Assembly: GCF_001274945.1 (NCBI RefSeq)
Contig: NZ_LILB01000008.1
Span: 327,357 to 391,356 of the forward strand
Source: Viridibacillus arvi
GTDB taxonomy: Bacteria > Bacillota > Bacilli > Bacillales_A > Planococcaceae
Length of the DNA: 64,000 nt
Reading direction: 5' to 3'
Part shown: piece by piece, positions 47,936-59,720 of the stretch
Layout of the letters: each line of letters opens with the position of its first letter
How positions within the stretch are numbered: the first letter of the stretch is position 1
Program-made: the position numbers and the translations under genes
Notes under the pieces: generated by a model
What the model saw: the letters and a program-made list of their open reading frames with translations, nothing else
Told to the model about the DNA's origin: nothing
The model's database searches: none

Positions 47936-48424
47936 TTGACACAATCAGAAAACTTAAGTACGAAGAATGCTTTTATGCGGTTAACTTGTGGTATAACTAT
48001 GACAGCATTTGGTATCGGTAGAATTTCGCGCGATTCTAATTGTACTGGTGGTCGATTGATGATTATTTTCGGTGCTATGAAAACAGCGGAAGGTATATTA
48101 AAGTATTGTCCAACAAAGGCAATGATGAACTCCACTATGAAATCCGTAATGGATAGTTCTATGACAAGTGCTTTTGGTGGCCAAGCTGCAAGTATTATTC
48201 CGAATATTGATCAATTGATGAAAGATTTTGCTGGTGGAAATTCGAATGCTAATTCGAATAGTAATTCTAATAGTAATTCGAATGCTAATACGAATACTAA
48301 TTCGAATAGTAACTCCAATAATAATGGTGAAAAGAATAATTCACAAAACAGCAACTCTAAAAATCAGTCTAATGATCAAAATAAGAACAATAATAACAGT
48401 CAATCTAACTCAACTAATTCATAA
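47936..48424 (+). CDS. DUF2892-like membrane protein with Asn-rich tail
   Basis: A 162-residue protein starting at TTG (47936) behind GGAGGGTGAC. Residues about 12-60 (NAFMRLTCGITMTAFGIGRI..., GRLMIIFGAMKTAEGILKYCP) resemble the YgaP/DUF2892 two-helix membrane domain. The C-terminal 65 residues are almost only Asn, Ser, Ala, Thr, Lys and Gln, built from a repeated AATTCGAATRST-type codon pair. The tail is presumably disordered and its repeat DNA prone to length change. It is a plus-strand gene inserted between yerA and purD, a break in the otherwise conserved order. The function is unknown. Confidence 0.75.
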   Translation: MTQSENLSTKNAFMRLTCGITMTAFGIGRISRDSNCTGGRLMIIFGAMKTAEGILKYCPTKAMMNSTMKSVMDSSMTSAFGGQAASIIPNIDQLMKDFAGGNSNANSNSNSNSNSNANTNTNSNSNSNNNGEKNNSQNSNSKNQSNDQNKNNNNSQSNSTNS

Positions 48425-48438
48425 TTCCCATACTATAC

Positions 48439-48476
48439 AAAAAGCTGTCCGACCTAAAAATCGGGCAGCTTTTTGT
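48439..48476. terminator. Bidirectional terminator closing the pur operon
   Basis: AAAAAGCTGTCCGAC pairs with the segment TCGGGCAGCTTTTT, with A and T runs on both sides. It serves purD on the minus strand and the Asn-rich gene on the plus strand. Confidence 0.9.
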
Positions 48477-48477
48477 T

Positions 48478-49734
48478 TTACTTCATTGTACGCCAACCAA
48501 TATCCGAACGGTGGAAAAAGCCTGCCCACGATTCTTTAGATAAACCTTCATATACTTTTTGTTGTGCGTCTTTTAATGATGTAGCCTTTGTAGTAACTAG
48601 TAGTACGCGTCCACCATTTCCTACAAAGTCTTCTCCTACTAACTTTGTTCCAGCATGAAATACATCGAAGTTTGACGATAATTTTTCAAGGGACGGTAAT
48701 TTAGCACCTTTTTTTACATCGCCTGGATATCCTTCAGAAGCAATTACTACACCGAGCATTGCCTCGTTCGACCATTCCAATGTATAAGGTTCTTCATTCA
48801 TTAACGCCATCAAGAATTCTCCAAAATCAGATGCCATACGTGGTAAAACAACTTGTGTTTCAGGATCACCAAAGCGTGCATTGAATTCAATTACCTTTGG
48901 ACCTTCAGCAGTTAAAATAAGTCCTGCATATAAAATCCCAGTGAATGGTGCACCTTCAGTTGTCATCGCTTGTACAGTTGGCACGACTACTTCATCATAT
49001 GCACGTTTAACAACCGCATCAGAAATTTGAGGTACCGGAGAGTAAGCACCCATTCCACCTGTATTTGGACCTTTATCACCGTCATATGCACGTTTATGAT
49101 CTTGTGCAATAACCATTGGATAAATTTGACCATTATGTACAAATGACATGTAAGAGAACTCTTCCCCATCAAGGAATTCTTCAATTACTACTCGAGAAGA
49201 AGAATCACCAAAACGTTGATTACCAATCATGTCTTTGATGCCTTCAATCGCTTCCTCTTCAGTTAATGCAACGATTACACCTTTTCCGGCAGCTAGACCA
49301 TCTGCTTTAACAACAATTGGTGCCCCCATTTTTTGCACATATGCAATTGCAGCATCTGCTTCAGTAAATGTTGCGGAAGTTGCTGTTGGGATATGATATT
49401 TTTGCATTAGTTCTTTTGCAAATGATTTACTACCTTCTATTTTAGCTGCCGCCTTTGTTGGTCCAAAAATGCGCAAACCTTCTTCTTGAAAAGCATCTAC
49501 GATACCAGCTACTAAAGGTTGTTCAGGTCCGACAAATGTTAAATCGATTGACTGTTCTTTAGCAAAAGCTATAAGTTCCGCAAAGTTGAAAACGTCAATT
49601 GCCACACACTCTGCATCATTTTTCATACCATCGTTACCTGGAGCTACAAATACTTTCTCAACGGATGCTGCATTTGCAAATTGTTTAGCAATTGCATGCT
49701 CACGACCGCCACTACCAATAACCAGTACTTTCAT
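48478..49734 (-). CDS. purD: Phosphoribosylamine-glycine ligase
   Basis: A 418-residue GARS of the ATP-grasp fold: VLVIGSGGREHAIA at the N-terminus, VKADGLAAGKGV in the ATP-binding region and EFNARFGDPETQVVLPR near the active site. It catalyses the second step of IMP synthesis. Last gene of the pur operon, 130 bases after purH; the gap contains two hairpins. Confidence 0.95.
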   Translation of the reverse strand: MKVLVIGSGGREHAIAKQFANAASVEKVFVAPGNDGMKNDAECVAIDVFNFAELIAFAKEQSIDLTFVGPEQPLVAGIVDAFQEEGLRIFGPTKAAAKIEGSKSFAKELMQKYHIPTATSATFTEADAAIAYVQKMGAPIVVKADGLAAGKGVIVALTEEEAIEGIKDMIGNQRFGDSSSRVVIEEFLDGEEFSYMSFVHNGQIYPMVIAQDHKRAYDGDKGPNTGGMGAYSPVPQISDAVVKRAYDEVVVPTVQAMTTEGAPFTGILYAGLILTAEGPKVIEFNARFGDPETQVVLPRMASDFGEFLMALMNEEPYTLEWSNEAMLGVVIASEGYPGDVKKGAKLPSLEKLSSNFDVFHAGTKLVGEDFVGNGGRVLLVTTKATSLKDAQQKVYEGLSKESWAGFFHRSDIGWRTMK

Positions 49735-49751
49735 TGATGTTTCCCCCTACT

Positions 49752-49854
49752 TATAAATTAATGGAACACGCCGATGTTTAATCATTGTGTTCCTTGGGCC
49801 AACAGGATGCTGGTCATGCAACCGTCGCGACACGACGTCGCGCTTTTAGGTTGC
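49752..49854 (-). other. Paired hairpins in purH-purD gap
   Basis: GGAACAC (49763-49769) pairs with GTGTTCC (49787-49793). GCAACC (49818-49823) pairs with GGTTGC (49849-49854), enclosing the GC-rich CGCGAC (49826-49831) / GTCGCG (49837-49842) stem. There is no T-run. It may be an mRNA processing or stability element or an intergenic repeat. Confidence 0.6.
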
Positions 49855-49864
49855 CTTCCTCTAA

Positions 49865-51400
49865 TTAGTGTTTAAAGTGTCTTACTCCTGTGAATACCAT
49901 TGCGATGCCGTATTCGTTTGCTTTGTCGATTGAGTCTTGGTCTTTGATTGAGCCGCCTGTTTGGATGATTGCTGTAATTCCTGCTTTAGCAGCAGTTTCT
50001 ACGGTGTCATTCATTGGGAAGAATGCATCTGATGCAAGTGCTGCACCTTTTGCTTTTTCACCGGCTTGCTCTAATGCGATTTTCGCTGAGCCTACACGAT
50101 TCATTTGACCAGCACCAACACCTAATGTCATTTTGTCATCAGTTACAACGATAGCATTTGATTTAACGTGTTTTACTACTGACCAACCAAGTTTCATTGC
50201 TGCCCATTCTTCTTCCGTTGGTTCGCGGTCTGTAACTACTTTTACTTCTCCATCTTTTAAGCCAAAACGGTCTGGCTCTTGAACAAGTAAGCCACCCTCA
50301 ACAGATACCGTGTTGAATGCATCACGTTTTTCTTGTGCAAATGAAATTGTTAGTAAGCGAATATTTTTCTTCGCAGATAATTTTTCAAGTGCTTCAGCAG
50401 TGAATGCAGGAGCGATGATAATTTCTAGGAAGATCCCAGCAAGTTGTTCTGCTGTTGCTAAATCTACTTCACGGTTCAACGCAATAATACCACCGAAAAT
50501 TGAAGTTGAATCTGCTTCATATGCTTTAGCGAATGCTTCAGAGATTGTTTCAGCTGTACCAACACCACAAGGATTCATATGTTTTACGGCTACTGCAGCT
50601 GGTGCGTCAAATTCTTTGATAATTTGAAGTGCAGCATTTGCATCTTGAATATTATTGTAAGAAAGTTCTTTACCATGTAATTGCTCAGCTGATGCGATTG
50701 AGAAATCTGAGCCTAAGCGCTTTTGGTAGAAAGCTGCTTTTTGATGTGGATTTTCACCGTAACGAAGTGGTTGTTTTAATTCATATGTTAAAGTCATTTG
50801 CTCTGGGAATTCTTCACCAGTGTATTCTGTTAAGTAGTTAGAAATATAAGAATCGTAAGCAGCTGTATGCCGGAATACTTTTGCACCTAGACGACGGCGT
50901 GTTTCAAGTGTTGTTTGACCTTCTGCTTTTAGCTCTGCTAATACAGTTGCATAATCATTTGAATCGACGATAACAGATACATATTTTTGGTTTTTAGCAG
51001 CCGAACGAAGCATTGTAGGACCACCAATATCAATATTTTCAATAGCATCGACGATTGTTACATTAGGCTTTGAAATTGTTTCAACGAATGGATATAGATT
51101 TACACAAACGATTTCGATTGGTTGAATACCATGTTCAACCATTTGCGCTTGGTGTTCAGGATCATCATGTTTTGCAAGTAATCCACCATGAATAAGCGGG
51201 TTCAATGTTTTAACACGTCCACCTAAAATTTCTGGGAAGTTTGTTACTTGGTCAACAGCAGTTACTGCTACACCGTTTTCTTGTAAATGTTTTTTTGTAC
51301 CGCCTGTTGATAAAATTTCATAGCCTAATGCCTCTAATTCCTTAGCAAATTCTAAAACACCTGATTTATCAGAGACACTGATTAACGCACGTTTCGTCAC
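49865..51400 (-). CDS. purH: AICAR transformylase/IMP cyclohydrolase
   Basis: A 511-residue bifunctional enzyme. The N-terminal IMP cyclohydrolase ([37 protein letters not shown]-like segment) is followed by the transformylase ([37 protein letters not shown]). It catalyses the last two steps to IMP. Located 93 bases after purN; that gap holds a GGAACCA-based hairpin. Confidence 0.95.
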   Translation of the reverse strand: MTKRALISVSDKSGVLEFAKELEALGYEILSTGGTKKHLQENGVAVTAVDQVTNFPEILGGRVKTLNPLIHGGLLAKHDDPEHQAQMVEHGIQPIEIVCVNLYPFVETISKPNVTIVDAIENIDIGGPTMLRSAAKNQKYVSVIVDSNDYATVLAELKAEGQTTLETRRRLGAKVFRHTAAYDSYISNYLTEYTGEEFPEQMTLTYELKQPLRYGENPHQKAAFYQKRLGSDFSIASAEQLHGKELSYNNIQDANAALQIIKEFDAPAAVAVKHMNPCGVGTAETISEAFAKAYEADSTSIFGGIIALNREVDLATAEQLAGIFLEIIIAPAFTAEALEKLSAKKNIRLLTISFAQEKRDAFNTVSVEGGLLVQEPDRFGLKDGEVKVVTDREPTEEEWAAMKLGWSVVKHVKSNAIVVTDDKMTLGVGAGQMNRVGSAKIALEQAGEKAKGAALASDAFFPMNDTVETAAKAGITAIIQTGGSIKDQDSIDKANEYGIAMVFTGVRHFKH

Positions 51401-51454
51401 GATTATTTCCTCCTTAGATTTGAAAGCAAGTTGTAATTCTTATGTTGTACATAA

Positions 51455-51485
51455 TCGGAACCAAAGCACGAAGCTCTGGTTCCAC
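51455..51485 (-). other. Hairpin in purN-purH gap
   Basis: GGAACCAAAGC pairs with GCTCTGGTTCC around a 5-base loop. On the minus strand no T-run follows, so full termination is unlikely. It may affect the relative level of purH and purD. Confidence 0.55.
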
Positions 51486-51493
51486 TTAATTAT

Positions 51494-52063
51494 TTATTTT
51501 AAAGTTGCCTGTAATGCTTCTTTATAAAGATCATGCTCAATAGCATGAATTGCTTGTTCAGTTGCGACGCGGTCTCCGTCAGTGACTGCTACAGCACGTT
51601 GCGCAATAATTGGACCTGTATCCATCCCTGCATCTACAAAGTGAACTGTTACACCCGTTACTTTCACACGATGTTCCATTGCTTGTCCAATGGCATCTTT
51701 CCCTGGAAACGAAGGTAATAGAGAAGGGTGAATATTGACAATTTTCGAATTATAGGAATTTAATAATGTTTCACCGATTAAACGCATATATCCCGCAAGA
51801 ACGATCCATTTCACTTCACACTCTTGTAGCTTAGCTAAAATAGCTTGTTCAAAAGCTTCCTTAGAACCAAAATCCTTAGGGCTTAGCGCTAATACGGGGA
51901 TACCTTTTGCTTTAGCACGTTCTACAACATAAGCACCAGGCTTATCTGTGACAACGAGCTCAATTTTCGCATTTAGTTCACCGCATTCAATTGCTTCTTG
52001 AATAGCTTGAAAATTTGAACCGCTACCTGATGCGAAAACTGCGATGGAAACGATATTACTCAT
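51494..52063 (-). CDS. purN: Phosphoribosylglycinamide formyltransferase
   Basis: A 189-residue GART of the formyl-THF type: [14 protein letters not shown] at the N-terminus, [10 protein letters not shown], and the catalytic [15 protein letters not shown] followed by [21 protein letters not shown]. It performs the third step of IMP synthesis using 10-formyl-tetrahydrofolate. Its start overlaps the purM end by 8 bases, indicating translational coupling. Confidence 0.95.
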   Translation of the reverse strand: MSNIVSIAVFASGSGSNFQAIQEAIECGELNAKIELVVTDKPGAYVVERAKAKGIPVLALSPKDFGSKEAFEQAILAKLQECEVKWIVLAGYMRLIGETLLNSYNSKIVNIHPSLLPSFPGKDAIGQAMEHRVKVTGVTVHFVDAGMDTGPIIAQRAVAVTDGDRVATEQAIHAIEHDLYKEALQATLK

Positions 52064-53117
52064 GAGTTAAGCTCCCATCATGATTACCGTTGAAAAGAAC
52101 ACCTTCACCTTTCACAACGCGACCAATTTCATACGCTTTTTCACCATGTTGTTCAGCAATCTCGATAATGCGGGCTGCTTCAGAAGCTGGTACTGAAAGT
52201 ACATATCCAATTCCCATATTGAAAACATTATATAAATCACGCTCTTGTAGGTTACCCTTCTCTTTTAAGAATTCAAAGACAGGTAATACTGGCCAAGTGC
52301 CTAAATCAATTTCAGTTGCTAGTCCTTCCGGCATCATACGAGGTAGGTTTTCGTAGAAACCTCCACCTGTAACGTGTGCCATACCATGCACTTCACACTC
52401 TTTTAGCATTGCTAAAACAGGTTTTGCATAAATTTTTGTTGGTACTAATAAAGCTTCACCAATCGGGCCTAGGTTCTCGTAGCCTTCAACAATTGTTTCA
52501 GGTGTAAAGTCATTATCAGCAAATACAACTTTACGGACAAGTGAATAACCATTTGAGTGAATACCGCTAGAAGCTAGACCTAGAAGTACGTCACCTTCTG
52601 AAATTTTCTCGCCTGTTACGATGTTTGCTTTTTCAGCAGCACCTACCGCAAAGCCCGCTAAATCATATTCATCCTCTTCATACAGACCAGGCATTTCAGC
52701 TGTTTCGCCCCCGATTAACGCAGCACCGGATTGAACACAACCATCAGCAACACCTTTAACAATTTGCTCGATTTTAGCAGGTTCAGCTTTACCAACTGCT
52801 ACGTAATCTAAAAAGTACAACGGCTCTGCACCTTGTGCAACGATATCGTTTACACACATTGCTACGCAATCTACTCCGATTGTATCGTGTTTATCAGCCA
52901 TAAACGCTAGTTTTAATTTTGTACCAACACCATCAGTACCAGAAATAAGAACTGGTTCCTTCAAGTTTAATTCAGATAAATCGAACATGCCGCCAAAGCC
53001 ACCAAATGAACCCATGATGCCTTTTCTTGCTGTACGTTCAACATGTGATTTCATTCTTTGGACTGCTTCATAGCCTGCTTCAATATTAACGCCTGCTTGT
53101 TCATATGCTTTTGACAT
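52056..53117 (-). CDS. purM: Phosphoribosylformylglycinamidine cyclo-ligase
   Basis: A 353-residue AIR synthase: [41 protein letters not shown] and [14 protein letters not shown] are family motifs. It forms the imidazole ring of AIR with ATP. It lies between purF and purN, 13 bases after purF. Confidence 0.95.
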   Translation of the reverse strand: MSKAYEQAGVNIEAGYEAVQRMKSHVERTARKGIMGSFGGFGGMFDLSELNLKEPVLISGTDGVGTKLKLAFMADKHDTIGVDCVAMCVNDIVAQGAEPLYFLDYVAVGKAEPAKIEQIVKGVADGCVQSGAALIGGETAEMPGLYEEDEYDLAGFAVGAAEKANIVTGEKISEGDVLLGLASSGIHSNGYSLVRKVVFADNDFTPETIVEGYENLGPIGEALLVPTKIYAKPVLAMLKECEVHGMAHVTGGGFYENLPRMMPEGLATEIDLGTWPVLPVFEFLKEKGNLQERDLYNVFNMGIGYVLSVPASEAARIIEIAEQHGEKAYEIGRVVKGEGVLFNGNHDGSLTHE

Positions 53118-53130
53118 GTAGATCGTCTCC

Positions 53131-54555
53131 TTAACGTATAAGTTCTTTTTCGTGTGGCAAGATAGTATCCGGGAAAATCTCAGTTGGATATTTTCCAGTA
53201 AAACATGCTAAGCATAGACCACGCTCTGGACCTTCGTGTTGACGAGCAATAGATTCTACCATGCCTTCAACAGATAAAAATGTTACCGTATCAGCACCAA
53301 TTGCATCACGGATCTCTTCAACACTATGACTAGAAGCGATAAGTTCTTCTGATGAAGATGTATCAATACCGTAGTAGCATGGGTCTGTCATTGGTGGAGA
53401 ACTGATAACAACATGTACTTCTGCTGCTCCAGCTTCCTTCAACATTTTCACTATACGTCTTGAAGTTGTACCACGAACAATTGAATCATCTACCATTACA
53501 ACACGTTTTCCTTGAACAACTTGACGTACTGGAGATAATTTCATTTTCACACCACGTTCACGTAACTCTTGTGTAGGTTGAATGAAGGTACGACCAACAT
53601 AACGGTTTTTAATCAGGCCTAATTCGTAAGGAATCCCACTTTCTTCTGCAAAACCAATTGCTGCGGAAATACTTGAATCTGGAACACCCGTTACAACATC
53701 TGCCTCAATATGAGCACATTCTTTAGCAAGTGTTTTACCCATACGTTTACGTGCCATATGCACGTTTATGCCACCAATTTCTGAATCTGGTCGCGCTAAA
53801 TATACATATTCCATTGCGCACATTGCACGTTTATCTGGTTCTACAAAACGGTCGCTTTTCACACCTGAATCATTTATGACAATTAATTCTCCTGGTTCTA
53901 CTGAACGGACGAATTCTGCGCCAATTAAATCGAACGCACAAGTTTCAGAAGCAACAACCCAGCTGTCACCTAACTTACCAAGCGCTAAAGGACGTAAACC
54001 GTGCTGATCTCGAGCCACGATTAAACCTTCTTCAGATAACATCAAGATTGAAAATGCACCTTTTAACAAAGTAAGCGCATTTTTCACTTTTGAAAGAAAT
54101 GTCGGATGCGTACTTTTTTTAATTAAGTGAGCAAGTACTTCTGTATCAGAAGTTGAGTTAAAAATGCTACCTTGACGTTCTAAATGTTGCTTTAAGTGAT
54201 TTGCATTAACTAAATTACCATTGTGCGCAATTGATAAACTGCCTGTTGATGAGCGGAACAGCAGCGGCTGAACATTTTCAATTCCGCCGCCTCCTGCTGT
54301 TGTATAACGTGCATGAGCTATTGCTGCTTGTCCTTTTAAGCCTTCTAATTTACCTTCACTAAATACATCATTTACAAGTCCTTCACCTTTTACAGCGCGA
54401 AATTGCTTGCCATCTTTGACAACAATCCCCGCACCTTCTTGACCACGATGTTGTAATGCATGTAAACCATAATAACTAAGCTGCGCTGGGTTTTCATTAC
54501 CCCAAATCCCAAACACGCCACATTCTTCATTTAAGCCTCTGAGTTCACCAAACAT
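53131..54555 (-). CDS. purF: Amidophosphoribosyltransferase
   Basis: A 474-residue Bacillus-type GPATase. The ATG at 54555 gives [16 protein letters not shown], an 11-residue propeptide followed by the N-terminal nucleophile Cys12. GAAAGGGG lies upstream, so the longer in-frame start at 54573 is not preferred. The C-terminal PRTase domain has [13 protein letters not shown]. Cysteines in the C-terminal half (including GLCLACFTG) fit the [4Fe-4S] cluster of this class. It commits PRPP to purine synthesis and is feedback-inhibited by nucleotides. It overlaps purL by 25 bases. Confidence 0.95.
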   Translation of the reverse strand: MFGELRGLNEECGVFGIWGNENPAQLSYYGLHALQHRGQEGAGIVVKDGKQFRAVKGEGLVNDVFSEGKLEGLKGQAAIAHARYTTAGGGGIENVQPLLFRSSTGSLSIAHNGNLVNANHLKQHLERQGSIFNSTSDTEVLAHLIKKSTHPTFLSKVKNALTLLKGAFSILMLSEEGLIVARDQHGLRPLALGKLGDSWVVASETCAFDLIGAEFVRSVEPGELIVINDSGVKSDRFVEPDKRAMCAMEYVYLARPDSEIGGINVHMARKRMGKTLAKECAHIEADVVTGVPDSSISAAIGFAEESGIPYELGLIKNRYVGRTFIQPTQELRERGVKMKLSPVRQVVQGKRVVMVDDSIVRGTTSRRIVKMLKEAGAAEVHVVISSPPMTDPCYYGIDTSSSEELIASSHSVEEIRDAIGADTVTFLSVEGMVESIARQHEGPERGLCLACFTGKYPTEIFPDTILPHEKELIR

Positions 54556-56762
54556 GGTATTGCCCCTTTCCAAGCATCTTGGAATTCTGCTACTGGACCT
54601 TCGATTAATGTAGAACCGTCTTCACCGCGAACACTCAATTTGGCATCTGCTGAAACAACACCAATTTTACGAGCATCTTTTACAGCTACTTCAAATGCTT
54701 GAGCATTTTCAGCTTTAACTGTTACTAAGAAACGTGATTGTGATTCACTAAATAAAGCAGTTACTGCCGAACCTTCTAAGATGATTTCTGCTCCGAATTT
54801 TGTACCAAATGTTTTTTCTGCTAATGCAACAGCTACTCCGCCCTCAGCAACATCATGTGCAGATGCTACTAAACCTTGTTGGATAGCTTTTAATAACGCG
54901 TCTTGACGTGCTGCTTCTACAGTTAAATCGATTTCTGGTGCTAGACCGAAAATACGACCATCATTTTGCATTTTTTGAAGTTCAGATCCACCAAATTCAG
55001 TTTTTGTATCGCCGATTAAGTAGATATAGTCTCCAGCCTCTTTAACTTGTTGTGTTGTAACATGAGCTAAGTCTTCTACTAAACCAACCATACCGATTGT
55101 TGGTGTTGGATAAACAGCCACTCCACTACGCTCATTGTAAAGAGAAACATTACCACCGATTACTGGTGATTCTAGTGCTAAACAAGCCTCTGAAATACCA
55201 TCAGCTGATTTTTCGATTTGCCAGAAGATTTCTGGTTTTTCTGGATTACCAAAGTTCAAACAGTCTGTAATTGCAAGTGGCTTACCACCAGAACAAACGA
55301 TATTACGTGCTGCTTCTGCTACCGCAATTTTCCCGCCAACTTCTGGATCTAAGTAAATGTATCGAGAGTTACAGTCAGTCGTCATTGCAAGACCTTTGTT
55401 CGTACCACGTACACGTACTACTGCTGCATCAGATCCTGGTGCTACAACTGTTGATGTACGTACTTGATAGTCATACTGGTCATAAACCCACTCTTTAGAA
55501 GCAATTGTAGATTGTTTTAATAGTGAGATTAAAGTTTCTTTATAGTCAGCAACTGTAGGCTCTACGTTTTCCATTGCTTGGAATTCATTGTAGTAAGCTG
55601 GTACTGCAGATGGTTTGTTATAAACAGGTGCTTCTTCTGCAAGAGCATCTGCAGGAACATTTGCTACAACTTCTCCTTTATGTATAAGGCGTAGCATTTT
55701 ATCGTCAGTTACATGACCGATTGTTACAGCATCTAAACCATACTTCTCGAATAGAGTAACGATTTCAGCTTCATGTCCTTTTTTCACAACGATTAACATA
55801 CGCTCTTGAGATTCTGAAAGCATCATTTCATAAGCTGTCATACCTGTTTCACGTTGAGGTACTAGATCTAAGTTCATCTCAATACCGTAACCTGCTTTAG
55901 AAGCCATTTCGGCAGATGATGAAGTTAAGCCTGCAGCACCCATATCTTGAATTCCAACTAGTGAATCAAATTTCACTAATTCTAGGCAAGCTTCAAGAAG
56001 TAATTTCTCCATGAATGGATCGCCAACTTGTACAGCTGGGCGTTTTTCCTCTGATGACTCACTTAATTCCTCAGAAGCGAATGTAGCACCGTGAATACCA
56101 TCACGACCTGTTTTAGCACCAACGTACATTACTGGGTTCCCCACACCTGAAGCAATACCTTTTTGAATGTCTTTATGATCGATTAAACCAACACACATAG
56201 CATTTACTAGTGGATTACCTTCGTAACAATCATCAAATTGAATTTCGCCACCAACTGTTGGAATACCGATACAGTTACCGTAGCCTGCAATTCCAGCTAC
56301 TACTTCTTCAAACAAATATTTTACGCGTGGAGTTTTCAACTCACCAAAGCGTAGAGAGTTTAACATGGCAATTGGGCGTGCACCCATTGAGAATACATCG
56401 CGGATAATACCGCCGACACCTGTTGCTGCACCTTGATAAGGTTCAATTGCAGACGGGTGATTGTGTGATTCCATTTTGAACACAACGGCTTGGTCATCGC
56501 CGATATCGACGATTCCTGCACCTTCACCAGGGCCTTGTAATACTCGAGGTCCTGTAGTTGGGAATTTACGTAGCACCGGTTTTGAGTTTTTATATGAGCA
56601 GTGCTCTGACCACATTACTGAAAAGAGACCTGTTTCAGTCCAATTCGGTAGACGTCCTAGAATACTTTCAACTAGCGCAAATTCTTCATCGGACAAGCCC
56701 ATTTGTGCATAGAGTTTTTGCTCTTTAATTTGCTCTTGTGTTGGTTCAAGCTTGATTGACAT
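54531..56762 (-). CDS. purL: FGAM synthase, large subunit
   Basis: A 743-residue small-type PurL that works with PurS and PurQ. It has [56 protein letters not shown] and [16 protein letters not shown]. The ATG at 56762 is chosen for its upstream GGAGGG and for agreement with the family start MS.KLEPT; the longer frame to 56819 lies inside purQ. It overlaps purQ by 17 bases. It converts FGAR to FGAM with ATP and ammonia. Confidence 0.95.
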   Translation of the reverse strand: MSIKLEPTQEQIKEQKLYAQMGLSDEEFALVESILGRLPNWTETGLFSVMWSEHCSYKNSKPVLRKFPTTGPRVLQGPGEGAGIVDIGDDQAVVFKMESHNHPSAIEPYQGAATGVGGIIRDVFSMGARPIAMLNSLRFGELKTPRVKYLFEEVVAGIAGYGNCIGIPTVGGEIQFDDCYEGNPLVNAMCVGLIDHKDIQKGIASGVGNPVMYVGAKTGRDGIHGATFASEELSESSEEKRPAVQVGDPFMEKLLLEACLELVKFDSLVGIQDMGAAGLTSSSAEMASKAGYGIEMNLDLVPQRETGMTAYEMMLSESQERMLIVVKKGHEAEIVTLFEKYGLDAVTIGHVTDDKMLRLIHKGEVVANVPADALAEEAPVYNKPSAVPAYYNEFQAMENVEPTVADYKETLISLLKQSTIASKEWVYDQYDYQVRTSTVVAPGSDAAVVRVRGTNKGLAMTTDCNSRYIYLDPEVGGKIAVAEAARNIVCSGGKPLAITDCLNFGNPEKPEIFWQIEKSADGISEACLALESPVIGGNVSLYNERSGVAVYPTPTIGMVGLVEDLAHVTTQQVKEAGDYIYLIGDTKTEFGGSELQKMQNDGRIFGLAPEIDLTVEAARQDALLKAIQQGLVASAHDVAEGGVAVALAEKTFGTKFGAEIILEGSAVTALFSESQSRFLVTVKAENAQAFEVAVKDARKIGVVSADAKLSVRGEDGSTLIEGPVAEFQDAWKGAIPCLVNSEA

Positions 56763-57432
56763 GTGATTCCCTCCACTGTTTGACGATTGATTTAAATACT
56801 GCAAGTCCATCCGCGCCACCGATTAATTCGTTCACAGCGCGCTCTGGGTGAGGCATCATACCAAGTACATTACCGCGTTCATTGACAATTCCTGCAATAT
56901 CTTCTAAACTACCATTCGGATTTTCGCTAGAATAAGTGAAAACAATTTGGTTATTGTCCTTTAATGATTGCAAAGTATCTTCATCACAGTAATAATTTCC
57001 TTCACCATGTGCGATAGGTACTTTAATAATTTCATCTTTTGCATATTGATTTGTAAATTGTGTATTATTATTAACTACTTTTAAGTCAACAGTACGACAC
57101 ATGAATTTCAAATTTTTATTGCGTAGAAGGGCACCCGGAAGTAGTCCTGCCTCAGTTAAAATTTGGAATCCATTACAAACGCCAAGGATTGGCTTACCTG
57201 CTTCAGCAGCTTTTACTACTTCAGTCATAACGTTTGAAGAGCGAGCAATTGCACCACAACGTAGGTAATCTCCGTAAGAGAATCCACCTGGTAATAAGAT
57301 ACCGTCATAGCTACTTAAATCTTTTGTATCGTGCCATACATATTCTGCTTCTTCACCAAGTTCGTCTTTAATTGCGTGATACATATCTAAATCACAGTTC
57401 GATCCTGGGAAAACGAGTACTGCGAACTTCAT
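56746..57432 (-). CDS. purQ: FGAM synthase, glutaminase subunit
   Basis: A 228-residue class I glutamine amidotransferase: [30 protein letters not shown], the nucleophile in [18 protein letters not shown], and the His/Glu pair near MMPHPERAV. It supplies ammonia to PurL through the PurLQS complex. It follows purS by one base. Confidence 0.95.
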   Translation of the reverse strand: MKFAVLVFPGSNCDLDMYHAIKDELGEEAEYVWHDTKDLSSYDGILLPGGFSYGDYLRCGAIARSSNVMTEVVKAAEAGKPILGVCNGFQILTEAGLLPGALLRNKNLKFMCRTVDLKVVNNNTQFTNQYAKDEIIKVPIAHGEGNYYCDEDTLQSLKDNNQIVFTYSSENPNGSLEDIAGIVNERGNVLGMMPHPERAVNELIGGADGLAVFKSIVKQWRESHVNQA

Positions 57433-57434
57433 AG

Positions 57435-57683
57435 TTAGTTAGCCTCCTCGACTTCAAAACGGTAGTCTTCTATAACAGTATTTGTAAGTAGTTTTTCGCA
57501 CATTTCTTTTACTACTACATTTAAATCACGATCAGATGGTTCGATTTGTAATTCTAAGTATTTACCAATACGAACGTCTGCAACTTCTTTGTAGCCCATT
57601 GTGTGTAATGAGCCTTTCACTGCAGAACCTTGTGGATCTAATACACTTTCACGTAATGTTACATAAACTTTTACCTTTTTCAT
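57435..57683 (-). CDS. purS: FGAM synthase, PurS subunit
   Basis: An 82-residue Pur[28 protein letters not shown] and [12 protein letters not shown] are typical. The small dimer bridges PurQ and PurL. It overlaps the end of purC by 4 bases. Confidence 0.95.
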   Translation of the reverse strand: MKKVKVYVTLRESVLDPQGSAVKGSLHTMGYKEVADVRIGKYLELQIEPSDRDLNVVVKEMCEKLLTNTVIEDYRFEVEEAN

Positions 57684-58396
57684 TTTGATAGTCCTCCTAG
57701 GCGAGCTAATATGATTTTATAAACATCTGTTAAATTACCAAGATCTCGACGAAAAACGTCTTTATCAAGCTTTTGATTTGTTTCTATGTCCCAAAGACGG
57801 CAAGTATCTGGTGAAACTTCATCTGCTAATAGCACTTGCCCACTAGCATCACGACCAAACTCTAGTTTGAAGTCTACTAGAGTTACGCCGATTTCTTGGA
57901 ATAATGGACGGAGAACTTCATTCACCTTTAAGCCATTGTCGTAAAGAGCTTGTACTTCTTCTGGTGTAGCAATATTCAATATTTCAATATGCTCTGTTGT
58001 GATGAGTGGATCTCCAAGATCATCGTTTTTGTAATAAAATTCAACGATTGGACGACGAAGAGGCGTACCCTCTTCGTATCCAAGTCGTTTTGCAAGGCTA
58101 CCTGCTGCAATATTGCGGACAACCAATTCAATTGGAATAATGTCTACTTTTTTTACAAGCTGTTCGTTTTCTGAAATTTGTTCAACAAAGTGAGATTCGA
58201 TACCCGCTGACTTTAATTTATCGAAAATTAAAGTTGTAATTTTATTATTTAAAATACCTTTACCTGCGATTTCCTCTTTTTTCTCACCATTGAATGCTGT
58301 AGCACTATCTTTGTACTCAACAAACAGAATATTTTCTTCTGCTGTCGAGTACAATCTTTTAGCTTTTCCTTCATACAAAAGTTGACCTTTTTCCAC
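57680..58396 (-). CDS. purC: SAICAR synthetase
   Basis: A 238-residue SAICAR synthetase: LLYEGKAKRLYST at the N-terminus, VEYKDSATAFNG, ELVVRNIAAGSLAKR, VDFKLEFG and DEVSPDTCRLWD. It joins CAIR and aspartate using ATP. It lies between purB and purS. Confidence 0.95.
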   Translation of the reverse strand: MEKGQLLYEGKAKRLYSTAEENILFVEYKDSATAFNGEKKEEIAGKGILNNKITTLIFDKLKSAGIESHFVEQISENEQLVKKVDIIPIELVVRNIAAGSLAKRLGYEEGTPLRRPIVEFYYKNDDLGDPLITTEHIEILNIATPEEVQALYDNGLKVNEVLRPLFQEIGVTLVDFKLEFGRDASGQVLLADEVSPDTCRLWDIETNQKLDKDVFRRDLGNLTDVYKIILARLGGLSK

Positions 58397-58412
58397 TGTT
58401 AATTCCCCCGGT

Positions 58413-59708
58413 TTAGTTTAATCCTAGACGTTCAAAAATTGTATCTACATGTTGTAGGTGATAATTGTAATCAAAACAATCATCTAACTCTTCTTTTGAT
58501 AAATGAGCAGTGATTTTCTCACTAGCATCAATTAGTCCACGGAACTGCACTTGTTCATCCCAAGCTTTAGCAGTTAGGGGCTGTACTGTATCGTACGCTT
58601 CTTCACGTGCAAGGCCTTTGTCGATCAAAGCAAGTAATACACGTTGTGAATAGATAAGGCCAAATGTGCGACCCATATTGCGTTTCATATTGTCAGGGAA
58701 TACCGTTAAGTTTTTCACAATGTTTGCAAAACGATTTAACATATAGTTTAGAGTAATTGTACCGTCTGGTAAGATTACACGCTCTGCTGATGAATGTGAG
58801 ATATCACGTTCATGCCATAGTGACACGTTTTCATAAGCTGTCATCATATAACCGCGAAGTAAACGAGCCATACCAACCATATTCTCAGAACCGATTGGAT
58901 TACGTTTGTGAGGCATTGCAGAAGAGCCTTTTTGACCTTTTGCAAAGAATTCCTCAACTTCACGTGTTTCTGATTTTTGTAAACCACGAATTTCAGTTGC
59001 GAATTTCTCAATTGAAGATCCGATTAAAGCTAAAGTTGCCATGTATTGTGCGTGACGGTCACGTTGTAACGTTTGTGTAGAAATAGGAGCTGCTTGAAGG
59101 CCTAATTTTTCGCAAACGTATTTTTCAACAAATGGATCAATATTAGCATAAGTACCAACCGCTCCAGAAATTTTACCTGTTTCGATTACTTGAGCTGATG
59201 CTTCAAAGCGTTCTAAATTGCGTTTCATTTCTTCTAACCATAATGCGAGTTTTAAACCAAATGTAGTTGGTTCAGCATGAACACCGTGTGTACGGCCCAT
59301 CATAACTGTGTATTTATGTTCTTTTGCCTTATTCTCTAAAATTTCGATAAAGTTTTTGATATCTTTACGTAAAATTTCATTAGCTTGTTTGATTAAATAA
59401 GAAAGAGCAGTATCTACAACATCCGTAGAAGTTAAACCGTAATGTACCCATTTACGTTCTTCCCCTAGAGTTTCAGAAACTGCACGTGTAAATGCAACTA
59501 CATCATGTCGAGTTTCTTTTTCAATTTCTAAAATACGGTCAATATCAAAACTTGCACCCTCACGGATTTTCATAACATCCTCTTTCGGGATATCACCAAG
59601 TTCTGCCCAAGCCTCACATGATAAGATTTCAACTTCCAACCAAGCTTGATATTTGTTTTCTTCTGTCCAAATTGCGCCCATTTCGGGACGAGTATAGCGT
59701 TCTATCAT
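58413..59708 (-). CDS. purB: Adenylosuccinate lyase
   Basis: A 431-residue member of the fumarase/aspartase superfamily: [40 protein letters not shown] with a catalytic His, and the signature [17 protein letters not shown] with the flexible-loop Ser. It acts twice, on SAICAR and on adenylosuccinate. Third gene of the operon, 12 bases after purK. Confidence 0.95.
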   Translation of the reverse strand: MIERYTRPEMGAIWTEENKYQAWLEVEILSCEAWAELGDIPKEDVMKIREGASFDIDRILEIEKETRHDVVAFTRAVSETLGEERKWVHYGLTSTDVVDTALSYLIKQANEILRKDIKNFIEILENKAKEHKYTVMMGRTHGVHAEPTTFGLKLALWLEEMKRNLERFEASAQVIETGKISGAVGTYANIDPFVEKYVCEKLGLQAAPISTQTLQRDRHAQYMATLALIGSSIEKFATEIRGLQKSETREVEEFFAKGQKGSSAMPHKRNPIGSENMVGMARLLRGYMMTAYENVSLWHERDISHSSAERVILPDGTITLNYMLNRFANIVKNLTVFPDNMKRNMGRTFGLIYSQRVLLALIDKGLAREEAYDTVQPLTAKAWDEQVQFRGLIDASEKITAHLSKEELDDCFDYNYHLQHVDTIFERLGLN

Positions 59709-59720
59709 AAATTTCTCCTT

